Below, piece by piece: positions 8,213-17,991 of a stretch of 64,000 nucleotides of DNA (its first letter is position 1; each line of letters starts with the position of its first letter). Position numbers and translations under genes: made by a program. This DNA comes from JAGXTF01 sp044224315. Lineage in GTDB: Bacteria > Bacteroidota > Bacteroidia > NS11-12g > UBA955. The stretch spans positions 372,001-436,000 of the forward strand of contig JBGAKR010000001.1 of NCBI GenBank assembly GCA_044224315.1, given 5' to 3'. The notes beneath the pieces were generated by a model. That model was not told the DNA's origin. It saw only the letters and a list, made by a program, of their open reading frames with translations, and made no database searches.

Positions 8213-8455
8213 TAGGAGTTGAGAGTTTAGTTGACAGTTTACAGTGTACAGTTGACAGTATAACAGCCTTTTTTAACAGCCCTTAGTGCACACATTTTTA
8301 TTAATTATTTGGAATGATTTTCCAATAGTTGCTGCGTACACTCAGCCACACCTAAGGTTCGTGGATCACAATTCACAATTTATAATTCACAATTCATAAT
8401 TGGCTGTCCATTGCGTCTTGCACTTTGCACCTTGCACTTTGCGCGTTGCACTCTA
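8212..8455. repeat. Three heptad arrays separated by ACAGCC/GGCTGT
   Basis: Array one (8212-8258) has units such as TTGACAG and TTTACAG and is followed by ACAGCC (8263-8268 and again 8276-8281). Array two (8367-8401) is CACAATT-type and ends in GGCTGT (8402-8407). Array three (8411-8452) is TTGCACT-type, six units in perfect 7-base phase, and its last unit touches the stop codon (CTA, 8453-8455) of the minus-strand barrel gene. About 85 bases between arrays one and two show nothing else. Confidence 0.85.
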
Positions 8456-9265
8456 CCAGCCCACTCCCAGGCTGACCATAAACTGCGCAGAGCCAAACCT
8501 ATGCCGGGCTCTTCCTGTGCCATACAGCTTGGCTCCGGTGTACCATGCATACGATAAATCGGTATTGGTTTCTAGAAATAAAAAGCGGGCTAAATTATAT
8601 CTCAATCCAAAATTAAAACCAGCCACAATACCACTGGGTCTAAAGGGTCCATCATTTTCCATTTTCATAATACGAGAATAGGTTTTGGGAAATAAAATTC
8701 CGCCCTGGTATTTTGTTACTGCAACAAGGCGCGAGGCACTTAAAAACTTTGTTAAAATCGGAAATGTTTGTACCAATCCCAATCGAAGGTAATTATTACC
8801 GTTGGTATGCTCGAAATGCACAAAATCCCAGTTCAGCGTAGTGTCCTGATCAATTGCATTGCCGTGTATATGGCCTTTTACCCGCACAGTTTGATTTTCG
8901 GTAACCACATATTTTAAATGATTCCAGCTGCCTTCAATTGCCAGATTTTTTTTGGCATTAAATACATAACCCAGGGTTATATCGTATTGCGGGATGGTGG
9001 GTGCTGTTTTAAAAATATGTTCCATATCAGGCTGATCATGCGCCTTGGCATGATATGCCTTAAAATCATAATTACCAGCTCCTTTATCTACAAAATGAAT
9101 GGAACTGCGGGTATATTTATCGCGGTTGTACCCCCAGGTAAAATAGTATTTTGGACTAATACGACGGGTTAAAGAAGTGCTCTGTGCAATGCTTTCAGCC
9201 GAAAATGAGTATCCGGCAATAAATAAAATAAAGCGGATTTTGAACAATGATTTGATTGTTTGCAT
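8453..9265 (-). CDS. Outer-membrane beta-barrel protein, unknown function
   Basis: From the ATG at 9265 there is a signal peptide (MQTIKSLFKIRFILFIAGYSFSAESIAQ), then alternating amphipathic strands such as NLAIEGSWNHLKYVV, LRLGLVQTFPIL and FNFGLRYNLARFLFLET. It ends in the strand FMVSLGVGW, whose terminal aromatic residue is typical of barrel proteins. The frame extends 106 codons upstream, but that part overlaps the transporter gene in another frame and carries no signal peptide. It follows the SBF gene by 17 bases. The stop codon directly abuts a heptad array. Confidence 0.7.
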   Translation of the reverse strand: MQTIKSLFKIRFILFIAGYSFSAESIAQSTSLTRRISPKYYFTWGYNRDKYTRSSIHFVDKGAGNYDFKAYHAKAHDQPDMEHIFKTAPTIPQYDITLGYVFNAKKNLAIEGSWNHLKYVVTENQTVRVKGHIHGNAIDQDTTLNWDFVHFEHTNGNNYLRLGLVQTFPILTKFLSASRLVAVTKYQGGILFPKTYSRIMKMENDGPFRPSGIVAGFNFGLRYNLARFLFLETNTDLSYAWYTGAKLYGTGRARHRFGSAQFMVSLGVGW

Positions 9266-9282
9266 GAAGAATTGGTGTATGA

Positions 9283-10176
9283 TCAAATTTCTGCCAGTGC
9301 CCCTCTTTTTGCGAATTTCATGAGCAACCAGGCAATGATGAAGGTAATAAAAAACGAAAATAATGCGTAAACCAACGCAGGTTTTTCCATACTGTGATTG
9401 GCCAGTTTTTCGCCAGCTATCAGCAGTGCCAATGCGGTATTGTGCAAGCCTACCTCTACCGAAATAGTGATGCGGTTTTTGAAATTTAATCTGAATAATA
9501 ACCCAATTAAAAAGCCCAATAACATACTGGCTATATTCAGCAAAATTACCCAGGGTGCAAGATGCAGAATTTCGCTGCACTGCATACCCGTGCCGCCTTG
9601 ATCGCTGCCTGCCAAAAATTTAAATGCAAATACAAGCATTAACAAAACAGGTAATACATAGTTTAAATATTTCTCTGCACGGTGTGCAAGCCCATGGAAT
9701 TTAAAATTGAAAGCCACCCCCAATGCGGCGGGCAGAATTGTAATTATAAAAATATCAAACATAGTGCGCCAAAAAGGCAGGGCAATGATATGCCCACTTT
9801 GCATGAAATGTTCTAAAAATAAATTTACCAAAATGGGAATGGTAAACAAAGATAAAAATGCATTGCAAACCGTAAGTGAAATGGCCAATGCCACATTGCC
9901 TTTTACAAAATAGCTTACTAAATTACTGGTTATTCCACCGGGGCAAACGGAGAGAATCATAATGCCTACTTTTAACTCATTATTTACCGGTGCCCAACCT
10001 GCAATAAACCATGCCACAATAGGCAATAATACCATTTGAGAAAATAACCCAACAGCCAATGCCCGTGGCTGATTGAACAGGTTTTTAAAATCCTTGGGCG
10101 ACAATGAAAGTCCAAGCCCAAACATAATCAGGCCCAGGATGATATTAAGCAGAATATTTATATCAATTCCCGCCAA
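9283..10176 (-). CDS. SBF/BASS-family sodium-dependent transporter
   Basis: 297 residues with about nine to ten membrane segments. The family pattern is clear: GLSLSPKDFKNLFNQPRAL near the start and the CPGGITSNLVSYFVKGNVALAI block, which forms part of the sodium/substrate site in bile-acid:sodium symporter relatives. The bacterial substrate cannot be read from the sequence; organic anions are usual. Its start overlaps the end of the LysE-type gene by 14 bases, so the two transporters are translated together. Confidence 0.85.
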   Translation of the reverse strand: MAGIDINILLNIILGLIMFGLGLSLSPKDFKNLFNQPRALAVGLFSQMVLLPIVAWFIAGWAPVNNELKVGIMILSVCPGGITSNLVSYFVKGNVALAISLTVCNAFLSLFTIPILVNLFLEHFMQSGHIIALPFWRTMFDIFIITILPAALGVAFNFKFHGLAHRAEKYLNYVLPVLLMLVFAFKFLAGSDQGGTGMQCSEILHLAPWVILLNIASMLLGFLIGLLFRLNFKNRITISVEVGLHNTALALLIAGEKLANHSMEKPALVYALFSFFITFIIAWLLMKFAKRGALAEI

Positions 10177-10828
10177 TATGGAAATATTTAACCGCTAAAA
10201 CACAGAAATGGTAAAAGAAATAAGCCCCAATTAAAAGCAGCACCAAACCGAAATATTTATTTACATAAAAATACACCCTATTGCTCATTTTTTTGCCCAG
10301 ATAATCACTTAATAACACTTTACCTAAATCCATTCCAAAAAGGGTAAGTAAAATAGCCAGCAGATTTATTAATATCGAACTTTGATAATGCACATCCGAA
10401 TGGTCGTACTCGGCCGACACGGTAGCTAACAATCCCAGCCATACCATCAGCACAAAGGGATTGAGCAGATTCATTAAAAACCCTTTTAAAAACGATTCTT
10501 TGCCGGTGGTTTTTACCTGTATGCTTTCTATAAAGGTTTCGTATTTTTTAGCCACCCCTTTTACTCCAATATACACGATAGAAACTGCGGCTACCAATGA
10601 AAAAATGAGTTGAAATTCGGGCAAAGTAAAAATATGCGACAACCCCAGAAAGCACACCAGCATCATGGTAAGCTCGCTGAGAAAAATGCCCAGTGCCACC
10701 CTTACGCCATGCTTTTTACCTCCTGTAATGCCGCTGTGTATAAGTGTAAAGAATGCAGGTCCGAAACTGAGAATACTGATAATAATTCCGAGCCCGATTC
10801 CTTTAAAAAGTGGAAGTATCCAATACAT
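10163..10828 (-). CDS. LysE/RhtB-family amino-acid exporter-like protein
   Basis: 221 residues with six hydrophobic segments. The N-terminal SFGPAFFTLIHSGITGGKKHGVRVALGIFLSE matches the family's typical P-G-P...GRRAG...G region, here with GPAFF. The middle FLKGFLMNLLNPFVLMVW matches the F..G...NLLNPK motif. It probably exports amino acids or small metabolites; the substrate is not determined. It is the first gene of a three-gene run with the SBF transporter and a barrel protein. Confidence 0.8.
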   Translation of the reverse strand: MYWILPLFKGIGLGIIISILSFGPAFFTLIHSGITGGKKHGVRVALGIFLSELTMMLVCFLGLSHIFTLPEFQLIFSLVAAVSIVYIGVKGVAKKYETFIESIQVKTTGKESFLKGFLMNLLNPFVLMVWLGLLATVSAEYDHSDVHYQSSILINLLAILLTLFGMDLGKVLLSDYLGKKMSNRVYFYVNKYFGLVLLLIGAYFFYHFCVLAVKYFHIGGN

Positions 10829-10883
10829 TTACGGCTGCAAAATACGCATGAAACTTAGCCAGACCAAATCCAAATAGATCGAT

Positions 10884-12206
10884 CTAAGGACTTGAATGAT
10901 AGAAAAGCTTCGAAACTACGCGCTTATCGCCGTCATACTCGGCCAGGATTAAAAATTTCCCCGGTGCAATGTCTATAACCTCCTCAACCGCCCAGGCATT
11001 TTGAACCATTTTTACACGGGCCCCGTGCAGGTCGTAAAAATAAAGGGTGTGCCCCTGTCCGGCATTCTTGACATGTACCAAACCATTGTCTGAATACACA
11101 ATCAGAGGTTTTGCCTGTGTGGTAACCGCACATGGTCTTAAATCCTCCCGAATCTGAGGGATGAGATTGTATAGCAAATTGCCCGGACAATCGGTATTAC
11201 AGCCATCCCTATGCCCGGCAATTACAGGTAACAAAGCCCCGTTTTTATCGGGGTGATGCAAGCTGCCAAAAATATCCATTTCGTCCTTATGCACTTTCCA
11301 ACCCAGTAATTGGGTTAAAGATGCCAAGGCTGCGGTGGATGGTTGGGTACTCATAAAATCACCAATCATACAAATACCCATGGTGAGGTTGTTTTTGCCA
11401 CAAAAATGGGCACCCAACACATCATCCTGGTGAATGCCTGCTTTTTCCGGATCACGGCCTGCGTATACTGCTCCATTAGCAGCCACAAGATAGTTATAGC
11501 CAATATCGTCCCAGCCATTTACCTGGGTATGGTAGGTATAATAAGCCCGCACCAAATCGGTATAATTGGTATTCCCATTCCCGTCAGCCGAGTGGTGAAT
11601 AATGCAATGCTCTGTGGGTGTTGAACTTCGTCCTGGCTTGGGTGCAGGCAAACCTGCCCTCCACACACTTTGCATAATTAAACTGGGGGCACTGCAACTA
11701 GCCCGGGGCAAAATTTCATTTTTTAATTCTCCGGTAAAAGGTGGAACATAAATGAAAATCACCTCAAGGCTATCGTCCGAATTAAAACTTTCTCCCAATT
11801 GAATAACGCTAAATTTATAGCACATTTCACCTGCAAAACACAAATTACTTTGGTCATATCCATCAGCGCTTACATGCGGATCGGCAGTGATTTTTTTTGA
11901 TATGTATTTATGGCATGCAAATCCAAAAGCGTCGCTGGTATCTGTGCGCAATATATCCAGTTCAATTTTCAATTTGGCCTTATTTAATGCTCCCTTGGGG
12001 GTGCGGATTACCAGCGAATTGAAATAGATAAGGGGTATAAATATTTGATGATATTTTTGATTAAATAAATGCTTTTTTATGGCAAATTTTTGGGTAATTA
12101 TGCGAACCGAATCTGGCCGTGTTTCCAGCGGGCGGGTAAAGTTTGGACATGCTTCGATTGCACCAAGAAACAGTAAAAATAATGCAATGAAAAAGTACTT
12201 TTTCAT
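10884..12206 (-). CDS. Secreted PGRP-type N-acetylmuramoyl-L-alanine amidase
   Basis: Signal peptide MKKYFFIALFLLFLGAIEA. Residues about 180-370 form an amidase_2/PGRP domain, seen from EHCIIHHSADGN (first zinc His), GWDDIGYNYLV, AHFCGKNNLTMGICMIGDF and VIAGHRDGCNTDCPGNLLY (later zinc His and Cys). It would cut the amide bond between muramic acid and the stem peptide. The last about 70 residues look like a T9SS-type sorting domain (LYFYDLHGARVKMV...GKFLILAEYDG...KLFYHS). Its start overlaps the monophosphatase stop by four bases. Confidence 0.85.
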   Translation of the reverse strand: MKKYFFIALFLLFLGAIEACPNFTRPLETRPDSVRIITQKFAIKKHLFNQKYHQIFIPLIYFNSLVIRTPKGALNKAKLKIELDILRTDTSDAFGFACHKYISKKITADPHVSADGYDQSNLCFAGEMCYKFSVIQLGESFNSDDSLEVIFIYVPPFTGELKNEILPRASCSAPSLIMQSVWRAGLPAPKPGRSSTPTEHCIIHHSADGNGNTNYTDLVRAYYTYHTQVNGWDDIGYNYLVAANGAVYAGRDPEKAGIHQDDVLGAHFCGKNNLTMGICMIGDFMSTQPSTAALASLTQLLGWKVHKDEMDIFGSLHHPDKNGALLPVIAGHRDGCNTDCPGNLLYNLIPQIREDLRPCAVTTQAKPLIVYSDNGLVHVKNAGQGHTLYFYDLHGARVKMVQNAWAVEEVIDIAPGKFLILAEYDGDKRVVSKLFYHSSP

Positions 12207-13009
12207 ACCGGAAACTGTTGTTGAATTACCCCATTGAATTCATGATAAACCCTGGTATTTGAGGCTATAATGGTTTTGCCAAACAGATAATCATCCCCGC
12301 CTTTAAAATCAGCCACTACCCCACCAGCTTCCTGCACCAGTAATGCACCGGCAGCTACATCCCAGGCATTGAGTCCAAGCTCAAAAAAACCGTCGAATCT
12401 GCCGCATGCCGTGTAAGCCAAATCAATAGCCGCAGATCCCATTCTGCGCAATCCATGGGTGTTTTTCATAAAATACCGCAAAGTTTGCAAAAAGGGCTCC
12501 ATGTATTCAAATTCATAGTAAGGAAAACCTGTTGCCAATAAGGTATCTGCCAGTTTTGCAGTTTGGGTAACCTCTATTTTCTGTTGGTTTAACCAGGCCC
12601 CCTGCCCTTTTACTGCTGTAAACATTTCGTTCCACACCGGTGCAAAAACTACGCCTATTACGGGTTTTCCATGCTGACACAGTGCAACAGAAATACACCA
12701 GGCAGGTAATCCATGCAAAAAATTGGTGGTCCCATCCAGTGGGTCAATGATCCAGGTATATTCTGTATTGCGGTTAGATTCAATTGTACTCTCCTCGGTA
12801 ACAAACCCCGCTTGGGGCAATAGTTGTTGCAAACCTGCCACCAGCAGTTTTTCGGTTTCTACATCCACAAAACTCACCAGTTGGTTGAGGCCTTTATCAG
12901 AGATTTCTCCGGCCCCAATCTGCCTGAAATGCTGCAATTGAAAATCACCCGCCTGGCGGCAAATGTTTTCGGTTTCTTGTAAAATACTTTTTAAATCCAG
13001 CTCCGTCAC
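12203..13009 (-). CDS. Inositol monophosphatase family protein
   Basis: 268 residues of the SuhB/IMPase fold. Metal-binding motifs are visible: VTEES (Glu), WIIDPLDGTTNFLHG (the DPLDGT signature) and LNAWDVAAGALLVQEAGG near the C-terminus. It hydrolyses inositol-1-phosphate or similar sugar phosphates with magnesium. It overlaps both neighbours by four bases, so it is co-translated with the M4 protease and the amidase, though no functional link is obvious. Confidence 0.9.
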   Translation of the reverse strand: MTELDLKSILQETENICRQAGDFQLQHFRQIGAGEISDKGLNQLVSFVDVETEKLLVAGLQQLLPQAGFVTEESTIESNRNTEYTWIIDPLDGTTNFLHGLPAWCISVALCQHGKPVIGVVFAPVWNEMFTAVKGQGAWLNQQKIEVTQTAKLADTLLATGFPYYEFEYMEPFLQTLRYFMKNTHGLRRMGSAAIDLAYTACGRFDGFFELGLNAWDVAAGALLVQEAGGVVADFKGGDDYLFGKTIIASNTRVYHEFNGVIQQQFPV

Positions 13010-16000
13010 CTTAATAATTCAATGGTTCCCTTCTCCACATGCCTTAACTCCTCGGTATCCATAATTTCGATAAACACCACATAGCTTCCATTGGGCCAGG
13101 GTTTGCCGCTTTTATCGAGTCCATCCCAACCCTTACTCATGTCGTTCGATTCGAAAACCTTCATGCCCCAACGGTTATAAATGGTCATATGGAAGGTTTT
13201 AAATGCTCTTCCACGTGGCAAATATGCATCATTAATTCCATTCTGGTCTGGGGTAAACGAACTGGGCATATACATTCTATACACATCCTTTATCCGAATT
13301 AGCCTGGAGGTAGAATCTGAGCAGCCAGGTGCCACATTTACCCGAAGAGTAATTTTAAACCAACCGGTATCCATATAGGTATGTGATTGATTGCCGGCAA
13401 TGATGCTGTTATTTCCATCCCCAAAATCCCAGAACCAACTGGTGGCTCCAACAGAAGCATCGGTGGTTTGGACCAGTGCATTTTCTATATTGGTAACCAT
13501 GGGGCTTGCCGTAAACATAGCTTTGGGATATTTAATGGCTTTTACGGTGTCAATCAAATCGAACATGGCCACACATCCTTTTGATGTAGTTACGCGGGCT
13601 TTTGCCGTAAACGCACCCGGGCTGGTAAATACTTTGGGGTAATCAATGGCTGTACCCACTGCTGAATCTTTGGTGCTGAAAAACCAAATTACTTTGGCCG
13701 CATCGGGACTGCTGTACTTAAACAATACCTGATCATTCTCACATACAATAAGTGGATCGGCACTAAGGGTAGCCACCGCGGCTGGGCTTATACTAACGGC
13801 ATCGGCAGCCGCAGCTGGCAATGAGCAACCATCAGTAAGGGCCATGTTGTAGGTATGGGCTAAAGTGGGTTGCAGTCGTTGTTTTAGGAAAGTTGCCGGA
13901 ACCCCGTCAATGGTCCATGCGCGGCTTGCGGTTTTGCCCCCGGAAACCGTAAGATTGAGGGTAACAGAATCGCCGGCACAAATGGCATTGGGCGTAACAG
14001 TAATATTGGCTACCAATGGAGCCAGTTTGGTAATTTTAAAGCTGGTAACTGCCGGGGTTACGGTACAACCATCGGTAAGCGTAGCTGTATAATTGGTTAC
14101 ACCTGTAGTAGGATTCAGCACCGGAGTGTAACCCGAAACGGATGCCGGATTCCAGCTTATGCTCCGGTTTTTTGTCAGTCCACCGGCACCCACCAGATTG
14201 AGGGGCAGGCTTTGTCCATCACACAAGGTGGTATCATTTACTTTGGTAAGCGACAGGGCAGGTAAAAGATCTATGTAAACACTATCTGCAACCGAGGGCG
14301 AACATCCATCGCCAAGGGTAATTTTGTACCATGTGGGTGTGGCTGGTGATTTGGTAATGCCCGAACTGTTTTCGCCCGAACTCCAATTGTAAGTATAGCC
14401 CGAGCCTTTGCCTCCATTGGCGTAAGCATCAATCCCAACAGAGCTGCCGCGGCAGATAATGGTATCGGCCGGTGTTTTCAGCACCAATGCCGGATGGGTA
14501 TACAACCATACCGAATCGGAATGCGATTTTACCGAGCAGCCATCTGTGAGTGTGACTATGTACAAACCTGTATCAGTAAGGGTCACATTTTTTGAAGTTC
14601 CGGTACCTAATCCGTTATTCCAGGTAAATACATACCCTGCAGTATCGCCACCTGAGCCTTTTACGGATAAAGCTACAGTTTTTCCAATGCAAACCGGAGT
14701 GGCACCCGCCGTTAATACCGCATTCAGCAGCGGTTTCACATACACGGTTTGATAGGCGGTATCGGCTGTTGAGCTACATCCATCAGTTAGAATTACCATG
14801 TAAGTAGTTGTATTGGCAGGGGTAACCAGGTTACTGGCATTGGCCGGTAGTCCGTTATTCCATGTGTATTTCCAGGCAGAACTAAGTCCGCCGCTGGCAA
14901 TGGCTTTCAGGGTAACCGATTTGCCTGCGCAAAGAATGGTATCCTTGCCCAGTTTTACATCCAGAGCAGGGCGCACATCAACCACTATGGTATCGGCCTT
15001 GCTTTTGCCCGTGCACACATCCTTTACCAGCAAGTGATAGGTGGTTTTGGTGGTGGGTTTTACAACTAAAATGCGATTATTAGAACCTGTGCTCCAGTTG
15101 TATGTAAAGTTGGGTGCAAAACCTCCGGTAATATTTTGATTAAACACCAGCGAGTCGCCCATGCATATAGTGGTGTCTTTACCAAGGTTAAATGCAATGG
15201 GTTTGCGAATGCCTTCAAACTGAATTTTAAATCCTTTTCCCTCCTGCAGTGGGTCACTAAACTGTTTTATCCAAAGGGTATTGATGGGTAAGGTTTGCCA
15301 GGCACCTCCAAATGGCAGTACATTGCCGGTATAGCCCCCTATTTTATTGGGCACTGAAATTGTATTTTTATACAGGTATAACGAGTCGTAGCCTTTTTCA
15401 TAATCCAACACCAAAAAGCGGAATTTGATAGAGTCAGCCCCGGGGACAGTCACTTTCAGGTATACGGTTTTTAAAGCTCCGTAATTAGATTCGCCTCCAT
15501 CGTCATAGATAAATCCCTTACAGCGACTACTTGAGCTATCTACTCCTGTTTTGGGCATCAAAACAGCATTGCAGATATCGGGGGTGCTGTCTATGCGCAC
15601 ATAGTTTACTTTGGTAATGCTGTCCAATTTGTTTTTAAAGCAGGAGGTAGCCACCAGTTTTACGGTAAACTTGCCATAGCTGCCGTAGTTATGACTTGGA
15701 TTTACATTGGTAGAGGTGCTTAAATCACCGAAATACCATTTACAGCTTTTATAATTATCGCTTAGGTTAGAGAAATTAATGGTGCTGCTGGTGAAACAGC
15801 CCAGGGTATCGCCCCTGAAATCGGCTTTCACATAGCCACTATCATACTGGGCACCTACCCCACATACCCACCAGGCATTTGTTACCGCTATAACTTCTTT
15901 GCTGCAGGCGCCATACAAATCTGTAGCCGCCATAATGCTAAACGTTCTGGCATCGGAATACTGCGAGTTGGTAGTAAGGTAAACCGTAAGATTGCGATAG

Positions 16001-17484
16001 GCGATTTTACCAGCTTTGTCAATGCCCAATGAATCTATTTTGAAGGTCCAGCCCTTTTCGTTGGTGCCTTTTGCGCCGTTGGCAATGAGGTAGTACCAGT
16101 AATTCTGCACGCCCGAGTTGGTGTGCACCCCTCCATTATCACCCGCACCGGCATACCAGCTTACGCCTTTGTAAAACTTTGGATGCCCGAAAGTATTGGG
16201 ATTGGTCATACTCCGTATGCCATTGCCCGAAGGAGTAATATCCTCTCCAATGCGCCAGTTCCATTTCGTTGGTCGGGCCCATTGCTCTATAGTGTTTCCA
16301 AAAATGTCGGAAAAGCTTTCATTCAATGCCCCGCTTTCGTATGAATACACCAGATTAGAACTATTGGTGGTAACCGCATGGGTAATTTCATGGCCGCACA
16401 CATCCAAACCGGTAAGGGGGGTAAAGGTGCTGCCATCGCCATCTCCGTATGTCATGCAGGCACCATTCCAAAACGCATTGTTATAATTATTGCTATAATG
16501 CACATAACTTAGAATCTTGGCGCCCTTATTGTCGTAACTATTGCGGCCATGTACATTTTTGTAATAGTCATAGGTCATTTCGGCACCCCAATGCGCATCG
16601 GGGGCTACTTCATCCTTATTGGCATTGGTATTATTCCAGTAATTATCAGCATCCGTAAAATCTACAGCCGAACCATAGGCAGTGCCCTTTTTCATGTTGT
16701 AGGTTTCAATTCCATTGCCCCGGTTCACTTCCCTTAGCCTGTAATTTACCGGTGAGGTACTGTCGGTTTTCATGGGTTTAGTGCCACTGTATTTGGTAAC
16801 CGCAGTTCCGTTCACTTCGGTATGTAAAATCAAATCCTGCGATGCCAGCACAGCTCCAGTTTCGGCATCTACATAAATGGTTTTTCCGGCCAAGGGCTGT
16901 TCGGCATACACTTTAAACCGATAAGCAAGGTGATGGGTGCCGTATAGATTAAAATTTTGGGGGATATAAGTCAGTTGAGCCTTGGGAAACCAGGTAGTAT
17001 CAGGGTTTCCGGTAAGTTGTTGCAGCATTTGATTCTGACCCGGAACCTGCCAATAATACGTTTCGGCGGGTAAAAAAGCCAAAGCCTGTCGAAGGGCTTC
17101 TGCCTCCGTAATTCGAGCCGAACCGGCTAATAGCTTTTCGGGTACTATTTCTCCGTTTACCGATAGGATTTTTCCATTTTGGGTATGAATAATCTGGGTT
17201 GCAAGGTCTACCGGGTAATTTTTATAATACTGCTGCGCGCGGTAATGGGTTTGACCCAGTTCATCGGTAAGGGTGTTGTAAATTTTCCATTGTGTGGCAT
17301 CGGATACCTTTCCCATTTTTACCAAAACAGCATGCCATGATTCAAAATCCGGGCGTGAATCCACCCCAAAAAGAACCAGTTTGGGAGTGCCCAAGGGTTC
17401 ATTTTGAATCGATTTTACCTGTGCATTTCCAACACTGATAAAGCATGCCCATACTGCCAGGGCAATACTGTGCAACCTCCGCAT
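13006..17484 (-). CDS. Thermolysin-like M4 metalloprotease with PKD-like repeats and T9SS type B domain
   Basis: A 1492-residue secreted protease. Signal peptide 1-22; FTP/PepSY propeptide about 35-220 ending in YVDAETGAVLASQDL; peptidase M4 domain about 250-560 with zinc site HEITH at 365-369 and third ligand Glu389 in NESFSD. Then come a PKD domain (CKWYFGDLSTSTNVNPSHNYG), a CUB-like segment, about seven repeats of the form LGKDTTIC...G...YTWNNG...YxVxLTDGCS, and a second PKD domain with WFWDFGDGNNS. The C-terminal end (MYMPSSFTPDQNGIND, YNRWGMKVFES, GWDGLDKSGKPWPNGSYVV) is the gliding-associated type B sorting domain. It should act outside the cell on proteins. Confidence 0.9.
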   Translation of the reverse strand: MRRLHSIALAVWACFISVGNAQVKSIQNEPLGTPKLVLFGVDSRPDFESWHAVLVKMGKVSDATQWKIYNTLTDELGQTHYRAQQYYKNYPVDLATQIIHTQNGKILSVNGEIVPEKLLAGSARITEAEALRQALAFLPAETYYWQVPGQNQMLQQLTGNPDTTWFPKAQLTYIPQNFNLYGTHHLAYRFKVYAEQPLAGKTIYVDAETGAVLASQDLILHTEVNGTAVTKYSGTKPMKTDSTSPVNYRLREVNRGNGIETYNMKKGTAYGSAVDFTDADNYWNNTNANKDEVAPDAHWGAEMTYDYYKNVHGRNSYDNKGAKILSYVHYSNNYNNAFWNGACMTYGDGDGSTFTPLTGLDVCGHEITHAVTTNSSNLVYSYESGALNESFSDIFGNTIEQWARPTKWNWRIGEDITPSGNGIRSMTNPNTFGHPKFYKGVSWYAGAGDNGGVHTNSGVQNYWYYLIANGAKGTNEKGWTFKIDSLGIDKAGKIAYRNLTVYLTTNSQYSDARTFSIMAATDLYGACSKEVIAVTNAWWVCGVGAQYDSGYVKADFRGDTLGCFTSSTINFSNLSDNYKSCKWYFGDLSTSTNVNPSHNYGSYGKFTVKLVATSCFKNKLDSITKVNYVRIDSTPDICNAVLMPKTGVDSSSSRCKGFIYDDGGESNYGALKTVYLKVTVPGADSIKFRFLVLDYEKGYDSLYLYKNTISVPNKIGGYTGNVLPFGGAWQTLPINTLWIKQFSDPLQEGKGFKIQFEGIRKPIAFNLGKDTTICMGDSLVFNQNITGGFAPNFTYNWSTGSNNRILVVKPTTKTTYHLLVKDVCTGKSKADTIVVDVRPALDVKLGKDTILCAGKSVTLKAIASGGLSSAWKYTWNNGLPANASNLVTPANTTTYMVILTDGCSSTADTAYQTVYVKPLLNAVLTAGATPVCIGKTVALSVKGSGGDTAGYVFTWNNGLGTGTSKNVTLTDTGLYIVTLTDGCSVKSHSDSVWLYTHPALVLKTPADTIICRGSSVGIDAYANGGKGSGYTYNWSSGENSSGITKSPATPTWYKITLGDGCSPSVADSVYIDLLPALSLTKVNDTTLCDGQSLPLNLVGAGGLTKNRSISWNPASVSGYTPVLNPTTGVTNYTATLTDGCTVTPAVTSFKITKLAPLVANITVTPNAICAGDSVTLNLTVSGGKTASRAWTIDGVPATFLKQRLQPTLAHTYNMALTDGCSLPAAAADAVSISPAAVATLSADPLIVCENDQVLFKYSSPDAAKVIWFFSTKDSAVGTAIDYPKVFTSPGAFTAKARVTTSKGCVAMFDLIDTVKAIKYPKAMFTASPMVTNIENALVQTTDASVGATSWFWDFGDGNNSIIAGNQSHTYMDTGWFKITLRVNVAPGCSDSTSRLIRIKDVYRMYMPSSFTPDQNGINDAYLPRGRAFKTFHMTIYNRWGMKVFESNDMSKGWDGLDKSGKPWPNGSYVVFIEIMDTEELRHVEKGTIELLR

Positions 17485-17488
17485 TAGG

Positions 17489-17519
17489 CAAAACTAACTT
17501 ATAATATTGACAAAATCAA
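17489..17519 (-). promoter_or_regulatory. Promoter of the M4 protease operon
   Basis: On the minus strand TAGTTTTG (17489-17496) fits the TAnnTTTG -7 element, with a TTG (17517-17519) 20 bases upstream. The protease ATG at 17484 follows four bases after the -7 element, implying an almost leaderless transcript. Confidence 0.55.
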
Positions 17520-17564
17520 TAGAATAGCCAAGCCCGGAGGCCATTTTATAAATAAAAAAGTGAA

Positions 17565-17984
17565 TTAGTTACAGTATTCGTCGTAAGCGGCAGCCAGGTT
17601 GGCGGCAATTACGTCGGCACTGCGACCTTCAATCAGGTGGCGTTCGATCATATGCACCAGTTCGCCATTTTTGAACAAAGCGATGGCCGGAGATGAAGGT
17701 GGATATGGCACCATAAATTCGCGCGCCTTGGCTGTGGCATCCAAATCCTGGCCTGCAAAAACAGTCAGTAACTGATCGGGTTTTTTACCTAAAGCCAGGC
17801 TTTTCAAAATACCCGGACGGGCCGAGCCGGCTGCACAGCCGCAAACACTATTTACCACCAGCAAGGCAGTACCCTGGGTGTTTTTCATGGCCGCTTCTAC
17901 TTCTTCGGCATTGGTAAGTTGGGTGAAACCATTATTGGTGAGCTCGGCACGCATCGGAGCTACAAGCATTTCGGGATAAGGCAT
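17565..17984 (-). CDS. BrxA/BrxB-family bacilliredoxin
   Basis: 139 residues of the YphP/YqiW (DUF1094) family. The thioredoxin-like active site is VNSVCGCAAGSARPG, a CGC motif as in BrxA/BrxB, and SSPAIALFKNGELVHMIERH supplies the cis-Pro region. In firmicutes the family removes bacillithiol from proteins; some Bacteroidota also make bacillithiol. A heptad array (17992-18054) lies seven bases upstream of the start codon. Confidence 0.9.
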   Translation of the reverse strand: MPYPEMLVAPMRAELTNNGFTQLTNAEEVEAAMKNTQGTALLVVNSVCGCAAGSARPGILKSLALGKKPDQLLTVFAGQDLDATAKAREFMVPYPPSSPAIALFKNGELVHMIERHLIEGRSADVIAANLAAAYDEYCN

Positions 17985-17991
17985 ATTTTAT

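Noticed and set aside
8212..8455. Possible CRISPR array
   Set aside because: The repeats are 7 bases long, imperfect and directly adjacent without spacers; no cas gene is in the window.
9266..9580. Extended N-terminus of the outer-membrane barrel protein
   Set aside because: It overlaps the SBF transporter gene in another frame and hides the signal peptide that starts at 9265.
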